Below are positions 55,526-64,000 of a stretch of 64,000 nucleotides of DNA, one piece after another. A model generated the notes under the pieces. The model saw nothing but the letters and a program-made list of their open reading frames with translations. It did not search any database and was not told where the DNA came from. The stretch spans positions 43,369,501 through 43,433,500 of the forward strand of contig NC_083710.1 in NCBI RefSeq assembly GCF_033118175.1, in the 5' to 3' direction. The DNA is from Dama dama. Taxonomy: Eukaryota; Chordata; Mammalia; Artiodactyla; Cervidae. A program made the position numbers and the translations under genes. Position 1 is the stretch's first letter. Every line of letters begins with the position of its first letter.

Positions 55526-56964
55526 CAACACACAACTAAGTGTGTCTCAGCTAACCTTATTTTTCAGCTATAGAGCTGATATGCTATTTTTTGTAATCAG
55601 CATACTCAAAAAAGTGGGAGATTTGATTCTTGAACTAAGATTCAAATGCGCGACTATTGTGCTTCTATTGATTACATTGGTTAGAACAAAACAGCAAAAT
55701 AATTTCAAAACTGCATAAACCATTGAAAATTTGTATCACAAAATTTTAAGCATTGTGTCCTTGAAAGTTATTTCACCAGACATCAAAGAACAAATAGAAG
55801 CTGTGGTGTGCTGTTGGTAACTCACATTTTAGTTTGCTTCCTACTGTGAACAAAAACAAGGGTAGAGAAATCCCAAAATGGGAAAAGTCATGTCTTGTTC
55901 CCTGGTTGGCATAGTCTGAGAATGCTCTTGGTGCAGCATTCTAAGTACCTAGGAGAGAACATCAATCCCCTTGGTTTAATTAGGACCAGAGTTGTTTGGC
56001 TGTGACTGAAAGGCAGGGAGAAGGCGACACAGGGTCTAAGAAGCAGAAGCAATAGACGGGGCTCTGTACTCCTAGTGAGACAGGGGGGATAGGAGTGTCC
56101 CTCCTGGTAACAGTGAATCCCAGATACCCCACTCAAGAGGTGACTCTTAGAGACAACTAAGAGCCATTCCAAAAACATGGATGCTTTTGCCATTTAAGCT
56201 TTTTAAGTTTTTAACTTCCTACACTCCTAGTTTTAATTTCTATTAGCACAGGTGACTACTCTGCAGGAAGCTTGTACAAATTCAATTATTGTCAGGAAGA
56301 TTTTTCAGCTTACTTATTATGCTTCCAGGTTCCTGTACAAACTTAATGTATGTCTCTCCTGTATTATATCATTTGTAATATAAATATTTATTATTTGAAA
56401 TAATGCTAAGAAATTGTTCTCATTGTCCCCAGAAAAAGAACCAAAACAGTAGACCAGCTAATGTCTCTATTTTCAGAATTCTTTGAAGTAAATATTTGTA
56501 AAACACTAAAAAATATTTAGTTTTATGTAAAACCACACCCTATTAACCACTGAAATATGGACAACATAGCAGTAATTAAGAGAAGTACTTCTTTTCAAAT
56601 CTAATTTGCTTCATCAGTAAACTCACACTACAAGATCATTTTTAAGATTTTTAACTTGTCTATAATAAATGTATAAGCTGTCCAATATCTTTTTAATTTA
56701 ATTCAAATTAAAAGATACAATAAAGTCCTCAAAATTTCTGTCAAAATGCATATCATCTAGATATGTGCATGAAATTATATTTTATACTAAGTTAGAATGG
56801 CAATCAAATATGTTCAAGACTGAATTTTTCAGTGTATTGAGTCATCCCTAAATGTCATTGTTTTGTTTTTGAAAGGAATTTAACATTTAGCCATGAGTCT
56901 AAGATATCTAGTTTTTCTATTTATTATTATTTTTCCTCCTTTTGAGAAAATAACGACCATTTTT
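55526..56964. other. Unassigned DNA with a GC-richer patch
   Basis: No repeat recognised. The 55,880-56,180 patch is GC-richer and holds a 101-codon minus-strand frame (55,888-56,193) with no domain, signal or splice site I can support. Single-copy DNA is the simplest reading. Confidence 0.45.
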
Positions 56965-57075
56965 TTAAATTAATTTACTTTTTATTGAAGGATAATTGCT
57001 TTACAGAATTTTGCTGTTTTCTGTTAAACCTTAACATAAAACAGTCATAGGTATGCATGTATCCCCACCCTTCTG
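56965..57075 (-). mobile_element. L1 3'-tail fragment, antisense
   Basis: 'ttaatttactttttattgaa', 'ggataattgctttacagaat', 'tttgctgttttctgttaaac' and 'catgtatccccacccttctg' are an antisense artiodactyl L1 tail, the same type as the fragment nested in BovB at 7.9 kb. Confidence 0.8.
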
Positions 57076-58784
57076 AAGAGACCAGTGATTATCTCTGGTT
57101 TCCAAATGGGACTAATGATGTGCTAAATTTATTTACTCATAACTTACACAGAAACAAAGTTAGCTTTCCCAGAAGAGAGTTTAGTCTTCTATGAAATTCC
57201 TTTTTTCTATCCAGTTTCCATTGACTGTACTTTTAATTATTAGGTTTATTGTGCTTTTTTTGTTTCTGATGGAAAATATATTGAATGATATTAGGAAGTG
57301 ATACATTGATCAGTCATGTAATTATCAATCTATCTTGTTCTCTTCAGGCACCTATCTCTGGGCCTTTCTGTAGTTCTTGTATGAACCTGAAGCCTGTTTT
57401 TTTGTTTAGTTGATTGGTTTTAGTTTTTTGGTTGTTGTTTTACTATTAAATGTAACAACAATGTTTAGACAGAGAAGCTTTTAATAATCACACATAATTT
57501 ATGAAATCCCCCTATATTTTAGTAGGCTTTATCTGGACTTGTTTTTTGTAGTTCCCAAACCTGTCTGGTTCATTTATAGAAGATTCTGACAGTGATAAGT
57601 GAACATGATTTAGAAATTTACTTAGAAAGCAAATATATTCTTGAAATATTGCTATATTTTAAAACCAACTTTACAAGTAATTTTTTGTAACAAAAATATC
57701 TGATTCCTAAAAACTCACTATTCCAAAAGCTTTCAAGTTCTGGTCCCTTATACTGAGCTTTGAACAACAGTTTGAATTTAAGAAATAAGGGGTAGGGAAC
57801 AGATTGGATTCATATATTTTCTCATTCTACAGTAGTTTATTACTAATATATGTTATCATCATATTATTTTAAGGAACTATAATAACCAAAGTTTACTTAC
57901 ACAGTTTAATCTTTTATTCTGTCTGAGCATATCTACACAAGATGTTTCTTTTTCATCATAAGCAACCCTCCCCCACCACCGGCCAATGGATATACATATT
58001 AGATAGGCCTGATGTTACTAGACTTGGAAGAGACTTAAGAACATCACATCCAGTTATTTAAATGAAGGTTAAGAGGGAACCAATATAGTATGAAGCAGAG
58101 ACTTTCATTACATCATATACTGCCAAAGAGTCTGTCCCAGATGCAAAATTATTCATGATACACCTTAAGATATTTCACTCTTTAGTCTATCCATTATAAC
58201 TACAAAATTAAATAACACTTTATGGGAAGTATTTTAATGAGTGCTACTCATTATGAGAGAATAGCATAGGAAGAAAGAGCCTTTATTTAAAAAAAAATTT
58301 TCTCTTTAAAAAGCATAATATCTGTCATGAGTTCTCTATCCGACTGGTCTCGAGGGAAGGCAGATGGATGTGCCTGTTCCCACGTGCAGGGGAGATCTCA
58401 CAGACTTAACCGAGCCTCTGATAAATCTTCTCTATAGTCCCATTAGTTTTGATGAAGTTCTTTGAGAAACTGAGAAGAGAAAAATGCCTTTGAAAAATGC
58501 CCCTATTCTGCAGTGTGGTGTTATCACGGCCCTGATTTATTCCATAGAAAGGAGTAGGTCACATAGGAAAAAATTAACTTTTTTTCCTTTGATATAATTT
58601 ATTTGCTGAGTGCAAACATATGGTTAAAAGCCACACTGTAGATTAAAAATCTTTCCATGATACATTAATTTAAAAATAATCACACAAAATATGAGTTTCT
58701 TAAAAAAGAAATAATTATCTTGCTATTTGTTATGAGCATATCATTACAAAGAACAAATTTTAAAAGAAGTATGCTTAAAATATG
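57076..58784. other. Unassigned AT-rich intergenic DNA
   Basis: About 1.7 kb, nothing recognised. Confidence 0.5.
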
Positions 58785-58975
58785 TTTGGTAGTGAGCAGT
58801 AGATTGCAGGCTTCTATGGAGTCCAGATTGGAATCCAGTTTCTCTCACTTGGTCAATATGTGATTTGGGAGATGTTTCTTGAATTATTTGTGCTTGAATT
58901 TCATTAGCGTAAAGAGGTGAGAGGTAAAATATTACATTTATGGGATTTGGGGAATGATTAAAGCCCTTGTTTTTC
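58785..58975 (+). mobile_element. MIR SINE, diverged
   Basis: 'gattggaatccagtttctct', 'cacttggtcaatatgtgatt', 'tgggagatgtttcttgaatt' and 'gcttgaatttcattagcgta' follow the MIR order ('gattcgaatcccggctctgcc', 'cacttactagctgtgtgacc', 'ttgggcaagttacttaac', 'gcctcagtttcctcatctg'). Confidence 0.6.
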
Positions 58976-59503
58976 CTGGCATATAATAAGAGAGATAACA
59001 GATAAATTCTCTAGCTGTTATTATTAGCACTGGTGAATAAATCAAATCACTTATTTCTAACTGTGAATGTTAACATCTAGTTTGTTTTTAAAGTGCATTT
59101 TGAGTTGGTCATCTAACAATAAATATCATTCTCCAAATTATTTGTGGAGTTTTCCTCCTTCCTGCAATTAGCGGATATTAAAGAAGGATCTCTTTAGAAA
59201 GAGGTGGACACAGGAGGTAAAGATAGAGCAGTGTTTCCTGTTCAAAGACTTCACATAGGAGATTGGAGGAAATTTGGAAAACTAAAGCAAGCAGAGTCAC
59301 AGATATCTCAGCTTGTAGGAACATCCGTTGGCTTTCTCTGCTGAGTCACAGCCTCAAAACTAAGATCTCTGTGGAAAAGTGGTAGGAAGAGACGCAGGTG
59401 GGGACATCGATTTGGTGAAATGTGGAGACTTTCTTTTATTATTTGAGTTTGCTTTAAATCCATGGTTTCCACTGTGACGGTTTGGGTAACCGAGCTCGAT
59501 TGG
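58976..59503. other. Unassigned intergenic DNA
   Basis: Nothing recognised. Confidence 0.5.
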
Positions 59504-59842
59504 TAGTGCTGTGCTGTGCTGTGCTTAGTCGCTCGGTCGTGTCCAACTCTGTGACCCCGTGGACTGTGGCCCGCCAGGCTCCTCTGTCCAGGGGGATTCT
59601 CCAGGCAAGAATACTGGAGTGGGTTGCCATGCCCTTCTCCAGAGGATCTTCCCAACCAGGGATCAAACCCAGGTTTCCCGCACTGCAGGTGGATTCTTTA
59701 CTGTCTGAGCCACCAGGAAGCCCAAGAATACTGGAGTGGGTAGCCTATCCCTTCTCCCGGGGAACTTCCTGACCCAGGAATTGAACGGGGTCTCCTGGAG
59801 TGCAGGAGGATTCTTTACCAGCTGAGCTACCAGGGAAGGCCC
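59504..59842 (-). mobile_element. Bov-tA SINE with two tRNA-like modules, antisense
   Basis: On the minus strand, from 59,842: a tRNA-like head, a short BovA start ('ctccagtattctt' in antisense), then a second tRNA-like head and a full BovA tail, ending in a (GTGCT)n run at 59,505-59,524 on the plus strand. The outer head keeps a perfect RNA polymerase III A-box match, TAGCTCAGCTGG (antisense at 59,818-59,829), and a B-box-like CGTTCAATTCC (59,777-59,787). Open frames on both strands through here are SINE. Confidence 0.94.
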
Positions 59843-60564
59843 TTGGTTAGAATTAAACCTAGACGAAAGCAAGGCTAGACGGGCTCTTCTGTCAACTCTA
59901 TCTGTACCATTTATTACTGGGTTTCCAAACTACCTTCTCCCTGCTTCTACCCTACACTTCCTCTTTAAACCTTGAAGTAACCCTTTCATTTTCCTCAAAC
60001 ATTCCATGTCTGCTTCCCAGAAGATCTGGCTGGCATCTCAGAAGACCATCCCAGAAGATCTGGGCTGGCATCCCAGAAGATTCAATGAATCATTTTGTTT
60101 TCTTGCCTAAAAACTCCTTTTCAGGCAATCATATTAAGCTATGATAGTATCAATGTATACATTTAAGACATCTTCCAGAGGCAATATGTACATTTCTAAT
60201 TTTCAAACACTAGGAATTAATTTAGCTAGGTAGTACATGATGATTGCACTCCATCAGTGAACACAAAGGATGAAGAAGGCATTTCAATGTCTTCTGCTTA
60301 CTTCACAGATATTTAATCCTACCCTATATCCAGGATGATTTTATATAAGGATCAGATGATAAATCTTAAAACAAAACACTGCAGCATACATTAAATAATG
60401 GGATTAAATTGAATGTTATGGGGAGAAATATAATAGTACCTTAAGTCTAAGACCTCAGAGAATGGGATCTGTTTGAAGCATGGAGGATTGACTGTAGCAG
60501 GATGTCAGAAAATCAGAATAGAAACAGAGTGTATGTCTCTGGTAATACAGGTCCTTGATTCTGA
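59843..60564. other. Unassigned DNA with a short tandem repeat
   Basis: No element recognised. The tandem repeat at 60,016 is listed separately. Confidence 0.5.
60016..60082. repeat. Two-copy tandem repeat of about 33 bp
   Basis: 'cccagaagatctggctggca' recurs as 'cccagaagatctgggctggc' 34 bp later, each followed by 'atc(t/c)cagaaga'. Recent local duplication. Confidence 0.92.
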
Positions 60565-60735
60565 ATTCTGTCCGAAATTACCAGAATTACCTGGGAAACT
60601 TGTTAAAAATACCAATTCCCAAGCCTCAGCCCCTAAAGATTTGGTTGATAAGATCTGGAAATAAGTATTTTTAGCCACATCCCTGGTGGTTTTATATAGT
60701 CCCTTCCACACTGATCCTTGGACCATCATTTGGAA
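60565..60735. mobile_element. hAT-Charlie miniature element (MER5-like)
   Basis: 'accagaattacctgggaaac', 'ttgttaaaaataccaattcc', 'caagcctcagcccctaaaga' and the inverted-looking right end 'ctgatccttggaccatcat' follow a common mammalian Charlie-type miniature transposon ('cagaatcacctgggaacttg', 'ttaaaaatgcaaattcccaggcc'). Termini are degraded. Confidence 0.6.
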
Positions 60736-60885
60736 CTCAATAACCTACAAGAGGGAAGATCAGTGAAGGGATGTATTTTAATACATTCTATTTTTTTAGC
60801 TTTATAAGTGAATTAAGGTTATTCATTCTAAAAGCATCTCTTTGGGACCATTAATTTGGATGTTATTTTCAGTTATTTAACTCTT

Positions 60886-60965
60886 ATTATGTGGTATACA
60901 TTATTAATACTAAATTCAATATTTCATTATTAAAGAATATATAGCATATAGTATTATATAACATA
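60886..60965. repeat. AT-rich direct repeat, left copy
   Basis: 'gtggtatacattattaatac...tatagcatatagtattatata' pairs with 61,500-61,570 at roughly 80% identity with small gaps. The copies flank a cluster of two SINEs and a BovB tail. Confidence 0.85.
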
Positions 60966-61102
60966 GGGTTTCCCTGGTGGCCCAGAGGGTAAAGAATCCG
61001 ACTGCTCCGCAGGAGACTCAGGTTCGGTCCCTGGGTTGGAAGGGATCCCCTGGAGAAGGGAGTGGTTACCCATTCCCGTATTCTTGCCTGGAGAATTCCA
61101 TG
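60966..61102 (+). mobile_element. Bov-tA SINE, 3' truncated
   Basis: 'ggtttccctggtggcccaga' and B-box-like 'aggttcggtccctg' lead into 'gagaagggagtggttaccca' and 'attcttgcctggagaattcc'. It then stops, lacking the last 60-70 bp of the BovA tail. Confidence 0.92.
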
Positions 61103-61134
61103 CATAATTTTCTCTTATTTGACCCCTATTATGT

Positions 61135-61275
61135 GAGATTGTTGGATGGCATCACTGATGAAATGGACATGAACTTGGGCAAATTTTGAGAGATGGTGAG
61201 GGAAAGGGAGGCTTGGCGTGCTGCAGTCCATGGGGTTGCAAAGAGTCAAGCACTACTGGGTGGCTGAATGACATG
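61135..61275 (+). mobile_element. BovB LINE 3' end
   Basis: 'gttggatggcatcactgatg', 'atggacatgaacttgggcaa', 'ggcttggcgtgctgcagtcc' and 'atggggttgcaaagagtcaa' are the BovB terminus. It could be an independent insertion or the displaced tail of the neighbouring SINE through recombination. Confidence 0.9.
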
Positions 61276-61282
61276 TGGTATA

Positions 61283-61492
61283 TGCCTCCTAGATGGCTCA
61301 GTGATAACTAATCTGCCTGCCAGTGCAGGAGACATGGGAGACATGGGTTGGATCCCTGAGTCGGGAAGATCTCCAGAGGAGGAAATGGCAACCCATTCCA
61401 GTGTTCTTCCCTAGAAAATCCCATGGACAGAGGAACTTGCCGGGCTACAGTCCACGGGGTTGCAGAGAATTGGACATGACTATGCATGCAAG
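61283..61492 (+). mobile_element. Bov-tA SINE
   Basis: 'ctagatggctcagtgataac', 'gggttggatccctgagtcgg', 'ggaggaaatggcaacccatt', 'aatcccatggacagaggaac' and 'gcagagaattggacatgact' give a full element. Confidence 0.93.
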
Positions 61493-61499
61493 CATGTCA

Positions 61500-61570
61500 A
61501 GTGGTATTATTAATACTAAATATAATCTTTTATTAAATGAAATATAGCACATAATATTATATAAAATACA
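61500..61570. repeat. AT-rich direct repeat, right copy
   Basis: Partner of 60,886-60,965; begins 'gtggtattattaatactaaa' and ends 'catataatattatata'-like. About 613 bp separates equivalent positions. Confidence 0.85.
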
Positions 61571-62231
61571 TTATATGTTTATAGATATTCAAACTTCAAC
61601 AATACTTCCAATATGTGAATATATTACATGAAAATATTCCAGAGAATATCAAAATTTATTCTAAAATCTGTTCTTCTGGAAAAATTCCCAAGTTTTATAA
61701 CCATAGAAAGAGCTATTCTCTAAAACTTTTTATAGCAGCAATATCTATGACAAGAGTTGGAATGGCTAGCTATATTTTAGAACATCAATTCACTGTTATT
61801 ACATTGAGCATTGTGCCACCATTATAGTAATATTAGTAAAAATATGAAACCTTTGGAAATATATGATATAATTTTAAGCTAAAAATAATGAATAGGTTCT
61901 ACCCATCAAGATAATAAATCTGTAAATACATTTATGTCTGAGCACAGACATAAAGGAAAAGTAAGAGTTCAAACAATACTCAGGGTAAAATAATGAAATT
62001 AGATGAATTAGAATAGTTTTTAAAACATTGTTTATATTTAATTTATCAAATTAGAATATGTGTTAACAAATGATTTTTAAATTTTATGTATATAAACATT
62101 ACTTTTGACTTTGAAATTATTACCAGCTATTAGCATTTACAGTATAATTGCCCTCACTCACTGCCCTCTCCTTGAATTTCCTGAGTAGTTGTGAACATAG
62201 AATAGAGCAGAGAGTAATAAATAACTTCTAT
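61571..62231. other. Unassigned AT-rich intergenic DNA
   Basis: Nothing recognised. Confidence 0.5.
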
Positions 62232-62335
62232 TCACTGGTTCAGCAAAAAGTTACTAAGCATATACTATGTTCAGGGCATGCAGTGAAATTTGAATGAGAA
62301 TCCTCCTCTGTACATGCAGGTGATGGCAACTTTTG
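62232..62335 (-). mobile_element. L2 LINE 3' end, antisense, weak
   Basis: 'ttcagcaaaaagttactaag', 'catatactatgttcagggca' and 'gaatgagaatcctcctctgt' loosely follow the antisense L2 terminus. A 'tgcagtttgtgtgac' phrase is duplicated just downstream at 62,363-62,393. Confidence 0.5.
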
Positions 62336-63227
62336 TTTCCATGTTCCTCATTTTATCTAATGCAGTTTGTGTGACTATGCAGTTTGTGTGACCAAACCCC
62401 AGGACCTATACACCTTTGAGTGTGTGGCTTGACCCTATGACTAACATTTGTATCCAGGTGCCTTTCCTTATATATATAATAGCCAATTTGAGAGTGGTTG
62501 GGCAGTCATGAGTATATCAGCTTTATACCATTAAAGACATAGACTACAATTATATCACTGCTTTGAAAACAGCTTGTTAAATGAAAAATGCTTGTGGTCT
62601 CATGAGATTGCACATGAAGAGAAGGCTTCTAATCAAAGCTTATTTCACCATTTTTATTGGCATCCATCAAAAGGTACAACTATATTTATTATGTATATAC
62701 TGCAAAGTACAAATAAAACAGGCACATTTTATTAAAGTTAGAATAATTCCCAATCAGCACTAGATATAGCATGTTGATTGGGAATAAGAGAATGAAACAG
62801 AACCATAATAAGTTGGAACAAAATAATGAAAAGTACTCAACAAATCCTTTGTTTCTGTTTACATTCTCCATAGCAGTTATAATTGCTAGGGTCTATTCAA
62901 AGTTACTGGAAAGTAAAAAGCACTATAACCAATAGTGGAATTTCTTTTAAGTACTAGCTACCCACTGGGAAAAGGACTATATCACATTTCTTTTCTATGT
63001 AAACAATTTGAGAAAGAAGAAATCAGCTAGTGCACAATCTATAAAATTGTTAGTTTATTTTTTTGGGGGGTGGGGAGGGTGTATAATTACATATTGCTTT
63101 GTATTATATTGCCATCCAGGAAATACGCTAACACTGTAATTCCAGTCCTTGCAACTAACTCCAATCCCTTTTACCCCATTGGTTACTACATTTTGGTACC
63201 CCAGAGTCAGCATGCTCAAGCCAGAAT
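62336..63227. other. Unassigned intergenic DNA
   Basis: No element recognised. A G-run 'ttttttggggggtggggagg' near 63,060-63,080 stands out in composition only. Complementary phrases 'cccaatcagcac' and 'ttgattggga' near 62,748-62,785 form a small inverted repeat. Confidence 0.5.
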
Positions 63228-63345
63228 TTTTTTTTTTTAAAGCTGATGAAGGTCATTTTCCTTTTCTGGGCTTCCCTCTTCTCAACTCAAAAGCAAGGAT
63301 AATAATGCTGGCTCTACTTACACATTACAATTGCTAAAAGAATAA
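63228..63345 (+). mobile_element. MIR SINE fragment, weak
   Basis: 'ggtcattttccttttctggg', 'cttccctcttctcaactcaa' and 'aggataataatgctggctct' loosely follow the MIR core ('cctcagtttcctcatctgtaaa', 'ggataataatagtacct'). Confidence 0.5.
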
Positions 63346-63349
63346 AAAT

Positions 63350-63393
63350 TTATATATTATATATATATATATTATACATATATATATATATAT
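63350..63393. repeat. (AT)n microsatellite
   Basis: Nearly pure AT with two small breaks. Confidence 0.96.
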
Positions 63394-64000
63394 GACAGTA
63401 TAAGTTCTGGAAACAGAAAATCCAGGTGATGTAACTGTTATTTCATTTGACTTATAAATAATGAAAGGGAAAAACAACAAAAATCTGTGCTGTTTTAGAA
63501 CCTCAAGCTTCATTTTTCCAGTGCCTCTGAGTGGTTCTTGCTTGCTCATCTTTAGATTTGCCTCCCCCTCCCCAGTCTACACAGAGCATAAACTCCTGTC
63601 TGGTTTGAGTGGAAAGATCATAGGAAACTGAAGAGGCCCAGCCCCTGCCTCCCTCTGGTTTTGCATCTTGAGGTCACTTGCTACAGCCCAAGTCTTGAAG
63701 ACCTGCTTTCACCCCTCCTTGGAACCTCAGATTTAGGAGGATGTCAGCCTTGAATGAGTCCCACTGTCAAACTCAACTTCCAGGGGACACATCCAGGAGG
63801 ACAGGATTGAAAAGAATTTATAATGTGCACTGAACATGTCTTAGATGGGTCTCTAGAATTAAAATAGAATTTTCCATACCTTCTCCTGTGTATCAGTTAG
63901 ATCTTCTCCTTCCAGCAAACCACCTTTCCTCACTTCATTGTCTTTTTCCAAAGCAACCCAGACACCTGGACTCATTCTTAAATAAATCTCCATTTCACTC
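63394..64000. other. Unassigned DNA, GC-richer toward the edge
   Basis: No repeat recognised. 63,550-63,830 is GC-richer than the rest ('gcccagcccctgcctccctc'). It may be single-copy sequence or part of an element continuing beyond the window. Confidence 0.45.

Noticed and set aside
55888..56193. 101-codon minus-strand frame in a GC-richer patch
   Set aside because: Leucine/serine-rich antisense-like composition without motif, and no supported acceptor or donor around it.
59811..59842. Possible functional tRNA gene (good A-box)
   Set aside because: It is the head of a Bov-tA SINE. The cloverleaf is not completed, the B-box is imperfect and a BovA tail follows.
1..64000. Endogenous retrovirus or LTR with gag/pol/env
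   Set aside because: No primer-binding site, polypurine tract or retroviral protein motif was seen. All RT sequence present has BovB or CR1/L3-type motifs, and the L1 piece lacks its RT.

Overview
This 64 kb window is nuclear DNA from a ruminant (a bovid or close relative), lying in an AT-rich stretch that looks like a gene desert. The organism call rests on repeats: BovB LINEs on both strands, and the ruminant SINEs Bov-tA (tRNA-Glu-like head plus BovA tail) and Bov-A2 (BovA dimer). Cetartiodactyl-type L1 tails and a younger L1 ORF2 fragment agree with this. Species cannot be decided from the sequence alone. I found no host protein-coding exon, rRNA, functional tRNA, CRISPR array, or retrovirus with recognisable gag/pol/env. 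Nearly every longer open frame is inside a broken LINE, a SINE, or low-complexity DNA.

Layout. 1-9 kb: mostly unassigned AT-rich DNA with a Bov-tA, L1 3' ends, and a BovB piece that has itself been invaded by an L1 tail. 9-11 kb: an old hAT miniature element, an L2 tail, and a long relic of an L3/CR1-type LINE. 11-21 kb: mostly unassigned DNA with Bov-tA copies, a BovB tail, and a hAT-Charlie-like element split by a Bov-tA. 21-40 kb: the BovB-rich core. It holds five BovB copies that retain reverse-transcriptase sequence: one near full length on the minus strand (about 21.2-24.8 kb) and truncated ones at 26.0-27.1 (-), 28.7-31.0 (+), 33.3-35.0 (+) and 38.8-40.1 kb (-). L2 and MIR relics and SINEs lie between them. 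40-50 kb: SINEs with good target-site duplications, an internally deleted Tigger element with TA duplications (43.1-43.9 kb), a 171-bp BovB tail and an L1 tail. 50-52.5 kb: a 5'-truncated L1 with a 187-codon ORF2 fragment still open, followed by a GC-richer segment I could not classify. 52.5-64 kb: unassigned DNA with L2, MIR and hAT relics, a SINE with two tRNA-like modules, and a SINE cluster between two diverged copies of an AT-rich segment.

No gene network or operon is present. The window records layered transposition: ancient L3, L2, MIR and DNA transposons, then cetartiodactyl L1, then ruminant BovB and the SINEs carrying its 3' end. I looked for a new system and did not find convincing evidence of one. 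The items most worth checking are the unclassified 51.8-52.4 kb segment, the length of the L3/CR1 relic, the inverted BovB arrangement, and a few candidate regulatory or conserved stretches that only an alignment could confirm. Repeat subfamily names are from memory, so boundaries are good to roughly 5-20 bp unless target-site duplications are given.
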